From Lachnospiraceae bacterium (GTDB lineage Bacteria > Bacillota > Clostridia > Lachnospirales > Lachnospiraceae): 57,419 nt of DNA. The notes beneath the pieces are model-generated. The model made no database searches and was not told where the DNA came from. It saw only the letters and a program-made list of their open reading frames with translations. Below, one piece after another: positions 9,131 through 17,285 of the stretch. A program made the translations under genes and the position numbers. The stretch covers positions 1 to 57,419 of the forward strand of contig CAAEMZ010000052.1 in NCBI GenBank assembly GCA_900757195.1, read 5' to 3'. Each line of letters opens with the position of its first letter. Positions within the stretch are counted from its first letter, which is position 1.

Positions 9131-9595
9131 ATGTTAATGCCTAGTATTTTTGGAGAGAATTTATTTGATGATTTTATGAGCGATTTTCCATTCTTTGATG
9201 ATAGGGATTTGAGAAAGACCGAAAGAAAACTGTACGGACACAATGCAAAACGTCTGATGAAGACCGATATTAAAGAGACCGATTCCGGATTTGAACTGGA
9301 GATGGATCTTCCGGGATTTAAGAAAGATGAGATTAAGGTTTCACTGAATAACGGTTATATGACTGTCAGTGCGGCGAAGGGTCTGGATCAGGATGAACAG
9401 GAGAAGGAATCCGGCAGATATATCCGCAGGGAGCGTTACGCCGGAGCCTGTGAGCGTTCCTTCTATGTAGGGGAGGACATTACAGAAGCGGATATTAAAG
9501 GCGCGTTTAAACATGGTATTCTGAAACTGCTTGTTCCGAAGAAAGAGCCTAAACCGGCAGTAGAAGAAAAGAAATACATCACCATTGAAGGATAA
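9131..9595 (+). CDS. hsp20: Small heat shock protein Hsp20 (alpha-crystallin family)
   Basis: A 154-residue ATP-independent holdase that binds unfolding proteins in the cytosol. Residues ~45-150 form the alpha-crystallin domain (DIKETDSGFELEMDLPGF, and GILKLLVPKKE near the end), with a short variable N-terminus that includes MLMPSIFGENLFDDF. The length is normal for the family. An AAGGAG site lies about 9 bp before the ATG. The CIRCE/promoter unit directly upstream and the following dnaJ-like gene make this a stress-induced chaperone operon. Confidence 0.95.
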   Translation: MLMPSIFGENLFDDFMSDFPFFDDRDLRKTERKLYGHNAKRLMKTDIKETDSGFELEMDLPGFKKDEIKVSLNNGYMTVSAAKGLDQDEQEKESGRYIRRERYAGACERSFYVGEDITEADIKGAFKHGILKLLVPKKEPKPAVEEKKYITIEG

Positions 9596-9611
9596 TGTAA
9601 AAAATATCGGT

Positions 9612-9642
9612 GAGCGGAGGAGCAGAGATTGTTCCTCCGCTC
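9612..9642 (+). terminator. GC-rich hairpin between hsp20 and dnaJ-like gene
   Basis: A perfect 10-bp stem GAGCGGAGGA / TCCTCCGCTC with an 11-base loop. There is no clean T-run afterwards, so it may be a weak attenuating terminator or an mRNA-stabilising hairpin that keeps hsp20 message above that of the downstream genes. Confidence 0.5.
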
Positions 9643-9669
9643 TTGTGCTATTGGGAGGAAGTGTAAGGC

Positions 9670-10632
9670 ATGAAAAAAGACTATTATGAAATATTGGGTG
9701 TCAGCAGGAACGCGGATGCCCCGGCAATAAAAAAAGCATACCGGAGGCTGGCAAAGAAGTATCATCCGGACAGCAATGAAGGAAATGCCTATGCTGCGGA
9801 AAAATTTAAAGAAGTAAATGAAGCCTATGACGTCCTTGGCGATGAGAAAAAAAGGAAGTTATATGACAGGTATGGAGAAGCTGCCTTTGATGAAACGGCA
9901 GGAGGATTCAAGGGAACGGAAAATAAAGAATATCATTTTGAAGGCGGGGAAGATATCGAAGATATTCTGAAAAATTTCTTTGGCGGTACCGGAACATTTC
10001 ACAGAAGAACATCCGGCGGTTTCCGGAACGGCGGTTTCCGTGAAACGCATTTTGACCGGGATTTTTCCGAAAAGGGTTCCGACATTCAGAGTAAAATAGA
10101 GGTCAGCTTTGATGATGCGGCATTTGGTGGAAAAAAGCGGATTCAGATGCAGGATGCGTATGGACAGGTGCAGTCTTTGGAGGTAAATATTCCGGCAGGC
10201 ATCCCGGACGGTAAAATTATCCGTCTGAAAGGAAAAGGGATGCCCGGAAGAAACGGCGGAGAGGCAGGAGACCTGCTTTTTCAGGTCATGGTACATGATA
10301 AACCGGGTTTTAGAAGAGATGGTCAAAACGTATATACGACAGTGACGGTTCCTTTTACCACAGCAGCTCTTGGCGGAGAAGCAAAGATTGCAACAATTTA
10401 CGGAGATGTTGTCTGCAAAATTAAGGAAGGAACACAGTCCGGAAGTAAGATCCGATTAAAAGGAAAAGGAATTCCGGTCATGGGAAATCCGTCGGTGCAT
10501 GGCGATCAGTACGTAACCGTGGAAGTATCGGTTCCGAAGAATCTGACACCGGAGGCCCGGCAGAAGCTGAAGGAATTTGAACAGCTTTGCAATGGAAATG
10601 GCAGCAGAGTTTATAACGGCCATGCGGCATAG
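9670..10632 (+). CDS. DnaJ/CbpA-type J-domain co-chaperone without zinc finger
   Basis: A 320-residue DnaJ C-domain protein. The J domain covers residues ~4-70 with the HPD tripeptide (KKYHPDSN) that stimulates DnaK ATPase. A Gly/Phe-rich linker (GGFRNGGFRETHF) follows, then two beta-barrel client-binding domains (~residues 135-310). The four CxxCxGxG zinc motifs of classical DnaJ are absent, so it is a type B (CbpA-like) co-chaperone. A GGAGG site precedes the ATG. It lies 74 bp after hsp20 and is probably expressed from the same HrcA-controlled promoter. Confidence 0.92.
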   Translation: MKKDYYEILGVSRNADAPAIKKAYRRLAKKYHPDSNEGNAYAAEKFKEVNEAYDVLGDEKKRKLYDRYGEAAFDETAGGFKGTENKEYHFEGGEDIEDILKNFFGGTGTFHRRTSGGFRNGGFRETHFDRDFSEKGSDIQSKIEVSFDDAAFGGKKRIQMQDAYGQVQSLEVNIPAGIPDGKIIRLKGKGMPGRNGGEAGDLLFQVMVHDKPGFRRDGQNVYTTVTVPFTTAALGGEAKIATIYGDVVCKIKEGTQSGSKIRLKGKGIPVMGNPSVHGDQYVTVEVSVPKNLTPEARQKLKEFEQLCNGNGSRVYNGHAA

Positions 10633-10661
10633 AAGGCAAAAATGAACGAGAGGTGACGGTG

Positions 10662-11609
10662 ATGAGACAGTATATACTGGATACAAAAATGGGAACCATG
10701 AAGGAAGAACGGATACAGGGGAAAATGGTCTTGGATGGCACGCAAAACCGGCAGGAAAATCAATGCCGGATACTGGCGGCAACATTAAAGGAATTTGAAG
10801 CAAATGAAATCCTGCATCCTTGCAAAAAGGAGCTGCTTCACAGTTTGAGTTGTGAGAAATACAGTAAAGTAGAGTTTTTTCATAATTGCATTCAGGGAAT
10901 TATCCGTTCGCCACTGACCGATGGACACAGACAGAAGCCGTTTCTTTTTGGATTCCTGCTGTATCAGAATATGCTGTGGTTTGTAAGTGATGATGCAAAA
11001 CTGTCGAAAATGGTGGAACAGATTCAGGAAGAACTTTACGAGGATTTCTCTATTCACGATTTTCTGCTTGCTTTTTTTAATCATCTGATCGAGAAGGATA
11101 TGAGCTTTCTTCAGAAAATCGAAGATGGTCTGGAACGTATGGAGGAAAAAGTGCTGGACAGGAAAGAAGAACATCTTAATGAAGCAATCATGCAGAATCG
11201 AAGAAAATTATCACAGAGGCACGGATATTATGTGCAGTTGATGAATATTGGAGATTATATGCAGTCGATCCTTCGGGAGCAGGCGCCGGATGCAGAAAAC
11301 GGATGGAGTCTGTTTACCCACAGAGTAGAGCGGCTGCATGGTTACGTGGAAATGATGCGGGAGCATTTATTACAGATTCGTGAAATGTATCAGACCCAGG
11401 TGGATATTGAACAGAACCGGATTGTTACATTTCTTACGGTAATTACCACAATATTTCTGCCGCTGACATTGGTTACCGGGTGGTATGGAATGAATTTTGT
11501 GCATATGCCTGAATTAGGATGGAAATACGGATATCTGATTATTATCATCCTGTCGATCATCGTGGTAGTGGCAGAAATTCATTATTGCAAAAAGAGAAGA
11601 ATGTTGTGA
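10662..11609 (+). CDS. CorA-type divalent cation transporter
   Basis: About 315 residues. A long soluble alpha/beta and helical N-terminal part (~250 residues) is followed by two C-terminal TM helices. The signature YGMN (in GWYGMNFVHMPE) lies at the end of the first TM helix, the selectivity filter of CorA magnesium/cobalt channels. A GTG at 10653 is in frame, but the GAGAGGTGA site fits the ATG at 10662 better. It follows the dnaJ-like gene by about 30 bp and precedes a methyltransferase by 14 bp, so it may be part of the stress operon. Substrate (Mg2+, Co2+ or Zn2+) is not resolved. Confidence 0.88.
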   Translation: MRQYILDTKMGTMKEERIQGKMVLDGTQNRQENQCRILAATLKEFEANEILHPCKKELLHSLSCEKYSKVEFFHNCIQGIIRSPLTDGHRQKPFLFGFLLYQNMLWFVSDDAKLSKMVEQIQEELYEDFSIHDFLLAFFNHLIEKDMSFLQKIEDGLERMEEKVLDRKEEHLNEAIMQNRRKLSQRHGYYVQLMNIGDYMQSILREQAPDAENGWSLFTHRVERLHGYVEMMREHLLQIREMYQTQVDIEQNRIVTFLTVITTIFLPLTLVTGWYGMNFVHMPELGWKYGYLIIIILSIIVVVAEIHYCKKRRML

Positions 11610-11623
11610 AAGGGTGTCGGAAT

Positions 11624-12301
11624 ATGAAAGCCTATGACAGAGAAAACGGATTTTGGAATGAGATCTATTCGGAATGTCAGCCGGTAGATTTGAGAAAAAT
11701 ATGTTTAACGGTAGAACCGGGATTTGATGGCGTTTTGCATGAATTTGGAGAAAAAACCAGCCGTGTATTGGATTTTGGATGTGGCACAGGTGATATTATT
11801 TTTCAATATATGCAGGATTTCCCGGAGAAGAAGGGTGTTGGAATTGACGAAGCAGAAAAAGGAATTGTATTTGCAAAAGAAACCGCGAAATTAAGTCAAT
11901 ACGGGAAACTTCATTTTTTCACCGGAAACAGTGGGATGCTGGATGATTTTGAAGATGGAGAATTTGATGGCATTATTTTGTCTAATGTTCTGGATGTGAT
12001 GCCGGAGCAGGTGGATGAAACCGTGTTAAAAAGACTGGATCGTGTGCTGGCTCCGGGCGGGTATTGGTTCATAAAGCTGAACCCATATTATACGGCAAAA
12101 GAGCTTCGTGAACTTGATTACGAAAGTGAAGGCAGTCATCTGTACGGGGAAGACGGAATTCTCCGCCTGCATCAGGAAACCACAAATCATTGGAAAAAGA
12201 TATTTGAATCCTATGGGACGCTGGAAAGGTATATGGAATTCAGGTATCCGTGGCAGGAAGGGCTGAACCGGTTATTTCTGATAAAAAAGCAGATTTCGTA
12301 A
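11624..12301 (+). CDS. Class I SAM-dependent methyltransferase
   Basis: About 225 residues with the Rossmann motif I VLDFGCGTGD, an acidic end of strand 2 (GVGIDEAE) and motif IV-like FDGIILSNVLDVMPE followed by VLAPGGYW. It is therefore a small-molecule-type class I methyltransferase; the acceptor is unknown. The frame is open further upstream to 11519, but that would overlap the CorA gene, so the ATG at 11624 is preferred, 14 bp after the corA stop. No other gene in the cluster suggests a pathway. Confidence 0.8.
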   Translation: MKAYDRENGFWNEIYSECQPVDLRKICLTVEPGFDGVLHEFGEKTSRVLDFGCGTGDIIFQYMQDFPEKKGVGIDEAEKGIVFAKETAKLSQYGKLHFFTGNSGMLDDFEDGEFDGIILSNVLDVMPEQVDETVLKRLDRVLAPGGYWFIKLNPYYTAKELRELDYESEGSHLYGEDGILRLHQETTNHWKKIFESYGTLERYMEFRYPWQEGLNRLFLIKKQIS

Positions 12302-12375
12302 ATTAAGCCTGAATTATGTGTTAAAATAATAAATATAAAAATGGGACAAATGAGGATTAACACGGAGGTAAGAAA

Positions 12376-13245
12376 ATGAATTTTGCAACTAAAGAACCCA
12401 TAAACAAAGGCTGGTCAAGTGATAAGAAATACTGTGTTACCGATGAAAACGGCACACGGTATCTTTTGCGTGTTTCCGATATTGCACAGCACGACACGAA
12501 GCAGTCTGAGTTTAATATGATGAAACAGGTTGCTTTCTTGGGTATACCTATGTGTCAGCCTGTCGAGTTTGGCACCTGTGAGGATGGAGTTTATTCTATC
12601 CAAAGTTGGATTGACGGCGAAGACGCGGAACAGGTCGTGTCAAGCTATTCTGATACCGAGCAGTATGTATATGGCCTGGAAGCGGGTCGTATTCTTCGCA
12701 AGATACATTCCATTCCTGCGCCTGCAGCGCAGGAAGATTGGGAAATCCGTTTTAATCGTAAAATGGATTATAAAATCCAAAAGTACGGCGAGTGTCCCAT
12801 CAAGTACGAAAATGGACAAGCATTTATCGACTACATAAATGAAAACCGTCATTTGCTCAAAGACAGACCGCAAGTGTACCAGCATGGCGACTACCATATC
12901 GGTAATATGATGATCGACCGTAACGGTCAGCTCCACATTATTGATTTTAACCGAAACGATTACGGTGACCCATGGGAGGAATTTAACCGTATCGTATGGT
13001 GTGCTCAAAAGGTTCCTCTTTTTGCCTCTGGTATGGTAAACGGGGACTTTGATAATGATGTGCCAATGGCTTTTTGGAGATTGCTTGCACTCTATATTTC
13101 AAGCAATACTCTCTCGTCTGTATATTAGGCGATTCCGTTCGGACAGGATGAAGTAAACACTATGCTAAACCAAGCCAAAGAGATTCTGTCTTGGTGTGAC
13201 AATATGAATAACCCCGTTCCGACTTGGTATTTCAAAGGATATTAA
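12376..13245 (+). pseudogene. Aminoglycoside phosphotransferase-family kinase interrupted by an in-frame TAG
   Basis: The frame from ATG 12376 encodes 250 residues with the kinase catalytic loop HGDYHIGN and metal-binding IIDFN typical of APH/choline-kinase-like phosphotransferases. It stops at TAG (13126-13128), but the same frame continues for 38 more sensible residues (AIPFGQDEV to WYFKGY) and ends at TAA 13243-13245. Family members have tryptophan just before AIPFG, so a single TGG-to-TAG change explains the break. The catalytic core is intact but the C-terminal helices are cut off, so activity is doubtful. Codon use looks unlike neighbouring genes, hinting at acquisition. A GGAGG site precedes the start. 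Substrate is unknown; antibiotic resistance cannot be assumed. Confidence 0.8.
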
Positions 13246-13317
13246 ATTGGTTTGTCGGTTCCGGATGCCGATATGTTGATTTCGTTTTTTGTGATATTTG
13301 ATGATTCGCTGATGCGG

Positions 13318-13348
13318 GCACCGGTAGAAATACCGGTGCTTTTTTTTT
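13318..13348 (+). terminator. Rho-independent terminator
   Basis: A perfect 9-bp stem GCACCGGTA / TACCGGTGC closed by a GAAA tetraloop and followed by nine T residues. It is a very strong terminator and ends the transcript of the broken phosphotransferase gene. Confidence 0.93.
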
Positions 13349-13472
13349 ATTGTATAGGAATCTCCTATACAATAAAAAACGCTCCGCGAGGATTGCACTG
13401 CGGCGGAAGAGAATTGTGTCGCTGAAGCAACCCGCCGCAGGCGGAGAATCCCGCGAAGCAGGATTCTTTTTT
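13343..13472. repeat. Structured intergenic repeat-like element
   Basis: Several nested inverted repeats lie side by side. ATTGTATAGGA / TCCTATACAAT flanks three bases at ~13349-13373 inside T- and A-tracts. CTCCGC (13382-13387) pairs with GCGGAG (13441-13446), enclosing TGCGGCGG (13399-13406) / CCGCCGCA (13432-13439). GAATCC (13446-13451) / GGATTC (13461-13466) is followed by TTTTTT. The core is much more GC-rich than its surroundings. This looks like a dispersed palindromic element (REP/MITE-like), but copy number cannot be judged from one window. Confidence 0.5.
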
Positions 13473-13686
13473 ATTGCAATATCGTAGAAAAGGCGTCTTT
13501 TGGGCATACTGTATCCGGGACATGGGAAAAAGATGATGGAAAGTCAATGCAATTTCAGGTTTTATGGACAATAGTCCGGCGTATGATGCAAAATAGACAT
13601 TTTTCGTGAAAATTGTATCAATACGTATATAAAGGGGAGCTGGAAGGGGAATAAGTATTAAGTTGTCAGAAAAGTAGCAAAAATAC

Positions 13687-13715
13687 TAGACGTTTTAGTT
13701 TACATATGCTATTAT
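13687..13715 (+). promoter_or_regulatory. ntpF: Possible promoter of the V-ATPase operon
   Basis: TAGACG (13687-13692) and TATTAT (13710-13715) spaced by 17 bp lie about 35 bp before the first V-ATPase gene. The -35 match is only 4 of 6, so this is tentative. Confidence 0.4.
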
Positions 13716-13750
13716 GGAAATAAATATTCAAAAATGGAGGAGGGAAATGG

Positions 13751-14059
13751 ATGGTAAGTGAAACAATTCAATCAATTAAAACGACGGAACTCCAGGCAAG
13801 TGATATCATCAGCCAGGCAGAAAAACAGTGCATTGAGATTTTGAATGAGGCGGCCGCCAGGGCCGGTCAGATATCTGAAACCCGGAAAACCGAAACGAAA
13901 TCCCAATCCGAAAGAGACATGGAGGCTGCCAGGGAAAAAGGCAGACAGATTCTGGAAGATGCCGGAAAGGCTATTGCAGAGGAAGTCAAATCTTTAAAAG
14001 CCGAAGTTTCCGGAAAAAAGGAGGCGGCAATTGATTTTGTGATTACGAAACTGGTTTGA
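13751..14059 (+). CDS. ntpF: V-type ATPase subunit G/H (peripheral stalk)
   Basis: A 102-residue, almost entirely helical and strongly charged protein (QAEKQCIEILNEAAARAGQ and similar heptads), as expected for the G/H (NtpF) subunit. That subunit pairs with subunit E as a coiled-coil peripheral stalk between V1 and Vo. Position as first gene before subunit I matches Clostridia and Enterococcus ntp operons. A GGAGGAGGG site precedes the ATG. Sequence alone would be ambiguous; the operon position makes the call. Confidence 0.85.
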   Translation: MVSETIQSIKTTELQASDIISQAEKQCIEILNEAAARAGQISETRKTETKSQSERDMEAAREKGRQILEDAGKAIAEEVKSLKAEVSGKKEAAIDFVITKLV

Positions 14060-14112
14060 TATAGAAACCGGTTTAAGACCCTTAAAACAGATGAAAAAGG
14101 AGGGGTTCATAT

Positions 14113-16167
14113 ATGGCTGTAATGCAGATGCAGCGAATCAGTATCTGCGCATTGAAACAACACCGAAAGGCGATTCTTGAAAAACTCCAGGCGATGGGAA
14201 TTATAGAGCTGACCGATGCTTTGACGGAGGATACGTATTTCCACCGGATGGATACGGTGAATGACCGGATCCTTTTTGAAAAAACGGCATCGATGTCCGA
14301 TCGGTCACTGGATATTCTGGAAGGATACGCTCCGGAGAAAAAAGGACTTTTATCTGCACTGGAAGGAAAGACGCTGGTGGAAGCAGAGGTTCAGGAAGAT
14401 GTTGTCCGGAGAAAGGACGAGCTTCTGGAAATCGTTCGCCGGATTCAGGCATTGGATAAAGAAAATGCCGAATGTAAGGCGGAAATCCTTAAATTGGAAA
14501 ATACGATTCAGAGCCTCGTTCCGTGGCTGAAGCTCGACGTACCGATGAAGGCTCAGGAAACGGAATACACCTCTATGATTTTCGGAACGCTTCCGGGAAA
14601 TATGAATCTGGAAAGTATTTATGCGGCGGTTGCCGCCGGGCTGTCCGAAGACAGTCATCTGAAAATCGGAGCCGGGGAAGATACCGGCGGCTGGGATATT
14701 GATATTATTTCTTCCGGTCAGGATCAGACCTGTATTGCGGTAGTCACTTTGAAAGATCTGGCCGAAGCCGTTGAGGACAGTCTGAGAAGCCGGGGATTTT
14801 CCAGAGTTTCCCAGGAATGGACGGAGACGCCGTCCGAAGCCTGCAAAGCGCTGGAGGGAAAGATCCGGAAATACCGGGAGCGGATGGAAGAAATAAAAAA
14901 ACAGCTTTTGGCTCTGTCCGAATACCGGGAGCAGATAAAACTTCTTGCCGATTATTATCGGATGCGCGCAGATAGATATGAGGTGCTTGGAGAGATTCCT
15001 CAGTCGGAATCCACATTTATTGTCAGCGGTTATATTCCGGAAAAATATGTGCCGGAACTCAGGAAAGCTCTGGAGGATAAGTATGACTGTGTGATTGATA
15101 TCGAGGAACCGCAGGCGGATGAAGATATACCGGTGCTTCTCTCAAACAATTCTTTTTCCAGGTCGGCGGAGGGAATTCTCGAGTCCTTTGGACTTCCGGG
15201 AAAAGGTGAAATAGATCCGACGATGATTATGTCCTGTTTCTATGTTTTTCTTTTCGGACTGATGCTTTCTGACGCCGCTTATGGAGCCATCGTTTCCATT
15301 GCCTGCGGTGCAGCGCTTTTGAAATTTCCGAGGATGGCAGACGGCATGAAGAAATCGCTGCAGCTTTTCTTCTGGTGTGGATTATCCACACTTTTCTGGG
15401 GAATCTTGTTCGGCGGGTATTTCGGAGATGTTGTCAACGTTGTATCCCGGACATTTTTCGGGCACGAGGTCAGCATCCCGGCGCTTTGGTTCGTTCCGCT
15501 GAATGACCCGATGCGGCTGCTGATCTATTCCATGGTCTTCGGTCTGATTCATTTATTTACCGGACTTGGTATTAAAGGGTATATGTATATCCGGGATAAA
15601 AAATATCTGGACTGCATATGCGATGTGGGGCTGTGGTATGTTTTTCTGATCGGACTTCTGATTATGCTCATACCGAGTGAAATTTTCGCATCGATCGCCC
15701 AGATGGAGATTATTTTCCCTGAACCGGTGAATATGCTCGGCAAAGTGATGGCCGCTGTCGGCGCTGTCGGTATCGTACTTATGTCGGGCCGGGCCAATAA
15801 AAATTTTGGCCTTCGGATCGCTCTTGGAGCCTATGACCTTTATAATGTTACCGGCTGGCTGAGTGATATTCTTTCATATTCACGTTTGCTGGCGCTGGGA
15901 CTTGCGACAGGAGTTATCGCTCAGGTCGTCAATCAGATGGGCAGTATGTTTGGAACCAGCATTTTCGGCGTCATCGGTTTTATCGTTGTATTTATTATCG
16001 GACATACGCTGAATCTGGCAATCAATCTGCTGGGCGCCTACGTGCATACGAACCGTTTGCAGTATGTCGAATTTTTCGGCAAATTTTACGAAGGCACCGG
16101 ACGGCCTTTCAATCCTTTTAAGGAACATACAAAATATGCAGATATTAAGGAGGAAACAAGATTATGA
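14113..16167 (+). CDS. ntpI: V-type ATPase subunit I (membrane stator, a-subunit homologue)
   Basis: A 684-residue two-part protein. The N-terminal ~340 residues are soluble and coiled-coil-rich and anchor the peripheral stalks. The C-terminal half has about seven or eight TM helices, including the ion half-channel region around GAYDLYNVTGWLSDILSYSRLLALGLATG. The arginine in SYSRLLALG is the expected essential stator charge facing the rotor glutamate. Length is normal for NtpI. An AGGAGGGG site precedes ATG 14113. The stop overlaps the subunit K start by 4 bp (ATGA). Confidence 0.95.
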   Translation: MAVMQMQRISICALKQHRKAILEKLQAMGIIELTDALTEDTYFHRMDTVNDRILFEKTASMSDRSLDILEGYAPEKKGLLSALEGKTLVEAEVQEDVVRRKDELLEIVRRIQALDKENAECKAEILKLENTIQSLVPWLKLDVPMKAQETEYTSMIFGTLPGNMNLESIYAAVAAGLSEDSHLKIGAGEDTGGWDIDIISSGQDQTCIAVVTLKDLAEAVEDSLRSRGFSRVSQEWTETPSEACKALEGKIRKYRERMEEIKKQLLALSEYREQIKLLADYYRMRADRYEVLGEIPQSESTFIVSGYIPEKYVPELRKALEDKYDCVIDIEEPQADEDIPVLLSNNSFSRSAEGILESFGLPGKGEIDPTMIMSCFYVFLFGLMLSDAAYGAIVSIACGAALLKFPRMADGMKKSLQLFFWCGLSTLFWGILFGGYFGDVVNVVSRTFFGHEVSIPALWFVPLNDPMRLLIYSMVFGLIHLFTGLGIKGYMYIRDKKYLDCICDVGLWYVFLIGLLIMLIPSEIFASIAQMEIIFPEPVNMLGKVMAAVGAVGIVLMSGRANKNFGLRIALGAYDLYNVTGWLSDILSYSRLLALGLATGVIAQVVNQMGSMFGTSIFGVIGFIVVFIIGHTLNLAINLLGAYVHTNRLQYVEFFGKFYEGTGRPFNPFKEHTKYADIKEETRL

Positions 16168-16649
16168 GTCTTTTGAATAATATGGGTATTGTTTACGCAC
16201 TTTTAGGTGCAGCGATCGCGGTGCTTTTTGCAGGAGCAGGTTCCGCACTGGGTGTTGGTATTGCCGGTCAGGCAGCAGCAGGGGTTGTTTCCGAAGACCC
16301 GAGTAAGTTTGCCAAGGTATTGGTGATTCAGCTTCTTCCGGGTACACAGGGTATTTACGGTCTGCTGGTTGGATTTATTACATTATCAAAAATCGGCCTT
16401 CTTGGCGGCGGCGCTGCCGATGTTTCCGTGACGGCCGGTCTGCTGATTCTGGCGGCCTGTCTCCCAATCGGTATTGTCGGTCTGATTTCCGGAAAATCTC
16501 AGGGGAAAACAGCCGCAGCATCCATTGGTATCGTGGCCAAAAAACCGGATCAGTTCGGAAAAGCGATGCTGTTCCCGGCGATGGTTGAAACCTATGCGAT
16601 CCTGGCATTACTGATTTCAATTCTGGCAGTAACGGCGATTCAGATTTAG
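16164..16649 (+). CDS. ntpK: V-type ATPase subunit K (rotor ring, likely Na+-binding)
   Basis: A 161-residue proteolipid with four TM helices, made of two fused c-like hairpins, of which only the second carries the ion-binding carboxylate E142 (PAMVETYAI). The residues that hold Na+ in Enterococcus hirae NtpK (L61, T64, Q65, Q110, E139) have counterparts here in L58, T61, Q62 (QLLPGTQ), Q113 (KSQGK) and E142, so a sodium-coupled rotor is likely by family analogy. The start overlaps the subunit I stop by 4 bp, giving translational coupling. Confidence 0.95.
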   Translation: MSLLNNMGIVYALLGAAIAVLFAGAGSALGVGIAGQAAAGVVSEDPSKFAKVLVIQLLPGTQGIYGLLVGFITLSKIGLLGGGAADVSVTAGLLILAACLPIGIVGLISGKSQGKTAAASIGIVAKKPDQFGKAMLFPAMVETYAILALLISILAVTAIQI

Positions 16650-16677
16650 GATTTGGATGAAATGACGAGGTAAGTAT

Positions 16678-17271
16678 ATGAGCGGATTAGATAAAATAAA
16701 CAGCCATATCCTTGAGGAAGCAAATCAGATGGCGGCGGCAAAGCTTGCCGAAGCCAGAGAGAAGGCGGAACGGATCGTTGCTGAGGCCGGAGAAAAAGCT
16801 CAGGCGGAAGCAGAACGGTCCCGGCAGATTTCAGAACGAGATATTAAAAATTATATGGACCGGGTGGCTTCTTCCTGCGACATGCAGAAGAAGCGGGCGA
16901 TTCTGGCAGCAAAGCAGGAGATGATCTCAGAGGTTCTGGATCAGGCCTATGCCAGAGTGATCGGCCTTCCGGATGATGCGTATTTTTCAATGATTAAAAA
17001 GCTTCTGGAAGCCTATGTTCAGCCGGAGAAGGGCGTGATTTGCTTTTCAGAGACCGATTTAAAACGGATACCTCAGGGATTTGAGGCAGAAATCGCGGAG
17101 ATTGCACAAAGTAAAGGCGGCAGTCTTTCGATTTCGGATAAGGGAAAAGTGATGGATGGCGGATGTATTCTTGTCTATGGCGGTATTGAGGAAAACTGCA
17201 CGATTCGGGCGATTTTTGACGCCAGACGGGATGAGCTGTCCGACATGGTTCAGGAGATGTTATTTGGATAA
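16678..17271 (+). CDS. ntpE: V-type ATPase subunit E (peripheral stalk)
   Basis: 197 residues. The first ~100 form a long Ala/Glu/Lys/Arg-rich helix (AAAKLAEAREKAERIVAEAG) that would twine with subunit G/H. The C-terminal ~90 residues form the globular head that contacts subunits A and B (MDGGCILVYGGIEENCTI). Position after subunit K and length agree with NtpE. An AGGTAAG site lies before the ATG. It is followed by subunit C within 15 bp. Confidence 0.93.
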   Translation: MSGLDKINSHILEEANQMAAAKLAEAREKAERIVAEAGEKAQAEAERSRQISERDIKNYMDRVASSCDMQKKRAILAAKQEMISEVLDQAYARVIGLPDDAYFSMIKKLLEAYVQPEKGVICFSETDLKRIPQGFEAEIAEIAQSKGGSLSISDKGKVMDGGCILVYGGIEENCTIRAIFDARRDELSDMVQEMLFG

Positions 17272-17285
17272 CGGAGGTTTTGAGC

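Larger units (their letters stand above)
13246..13750 (+). other. Non-coding gap between broken phosphotransferase and V-ATPase operon
   Basis: About 500 bp without a credible gene. It contains the terminator at 13318-13348, a structured repeat to 13472, and a possible promoter at 13687-13715. Between 13473 and 13680 I see only AT-rich sequence with no clear signal. The open frames in this gap run on the minus strand through the palindromic repeat and look like artefacts. Confidence 0.7.

Noticed and set aside
13376..13472. CRISPR repeat unit
   Set aside because: The palindromic segment is not repeated at regular spacing; it is a single multi-hairpin element.
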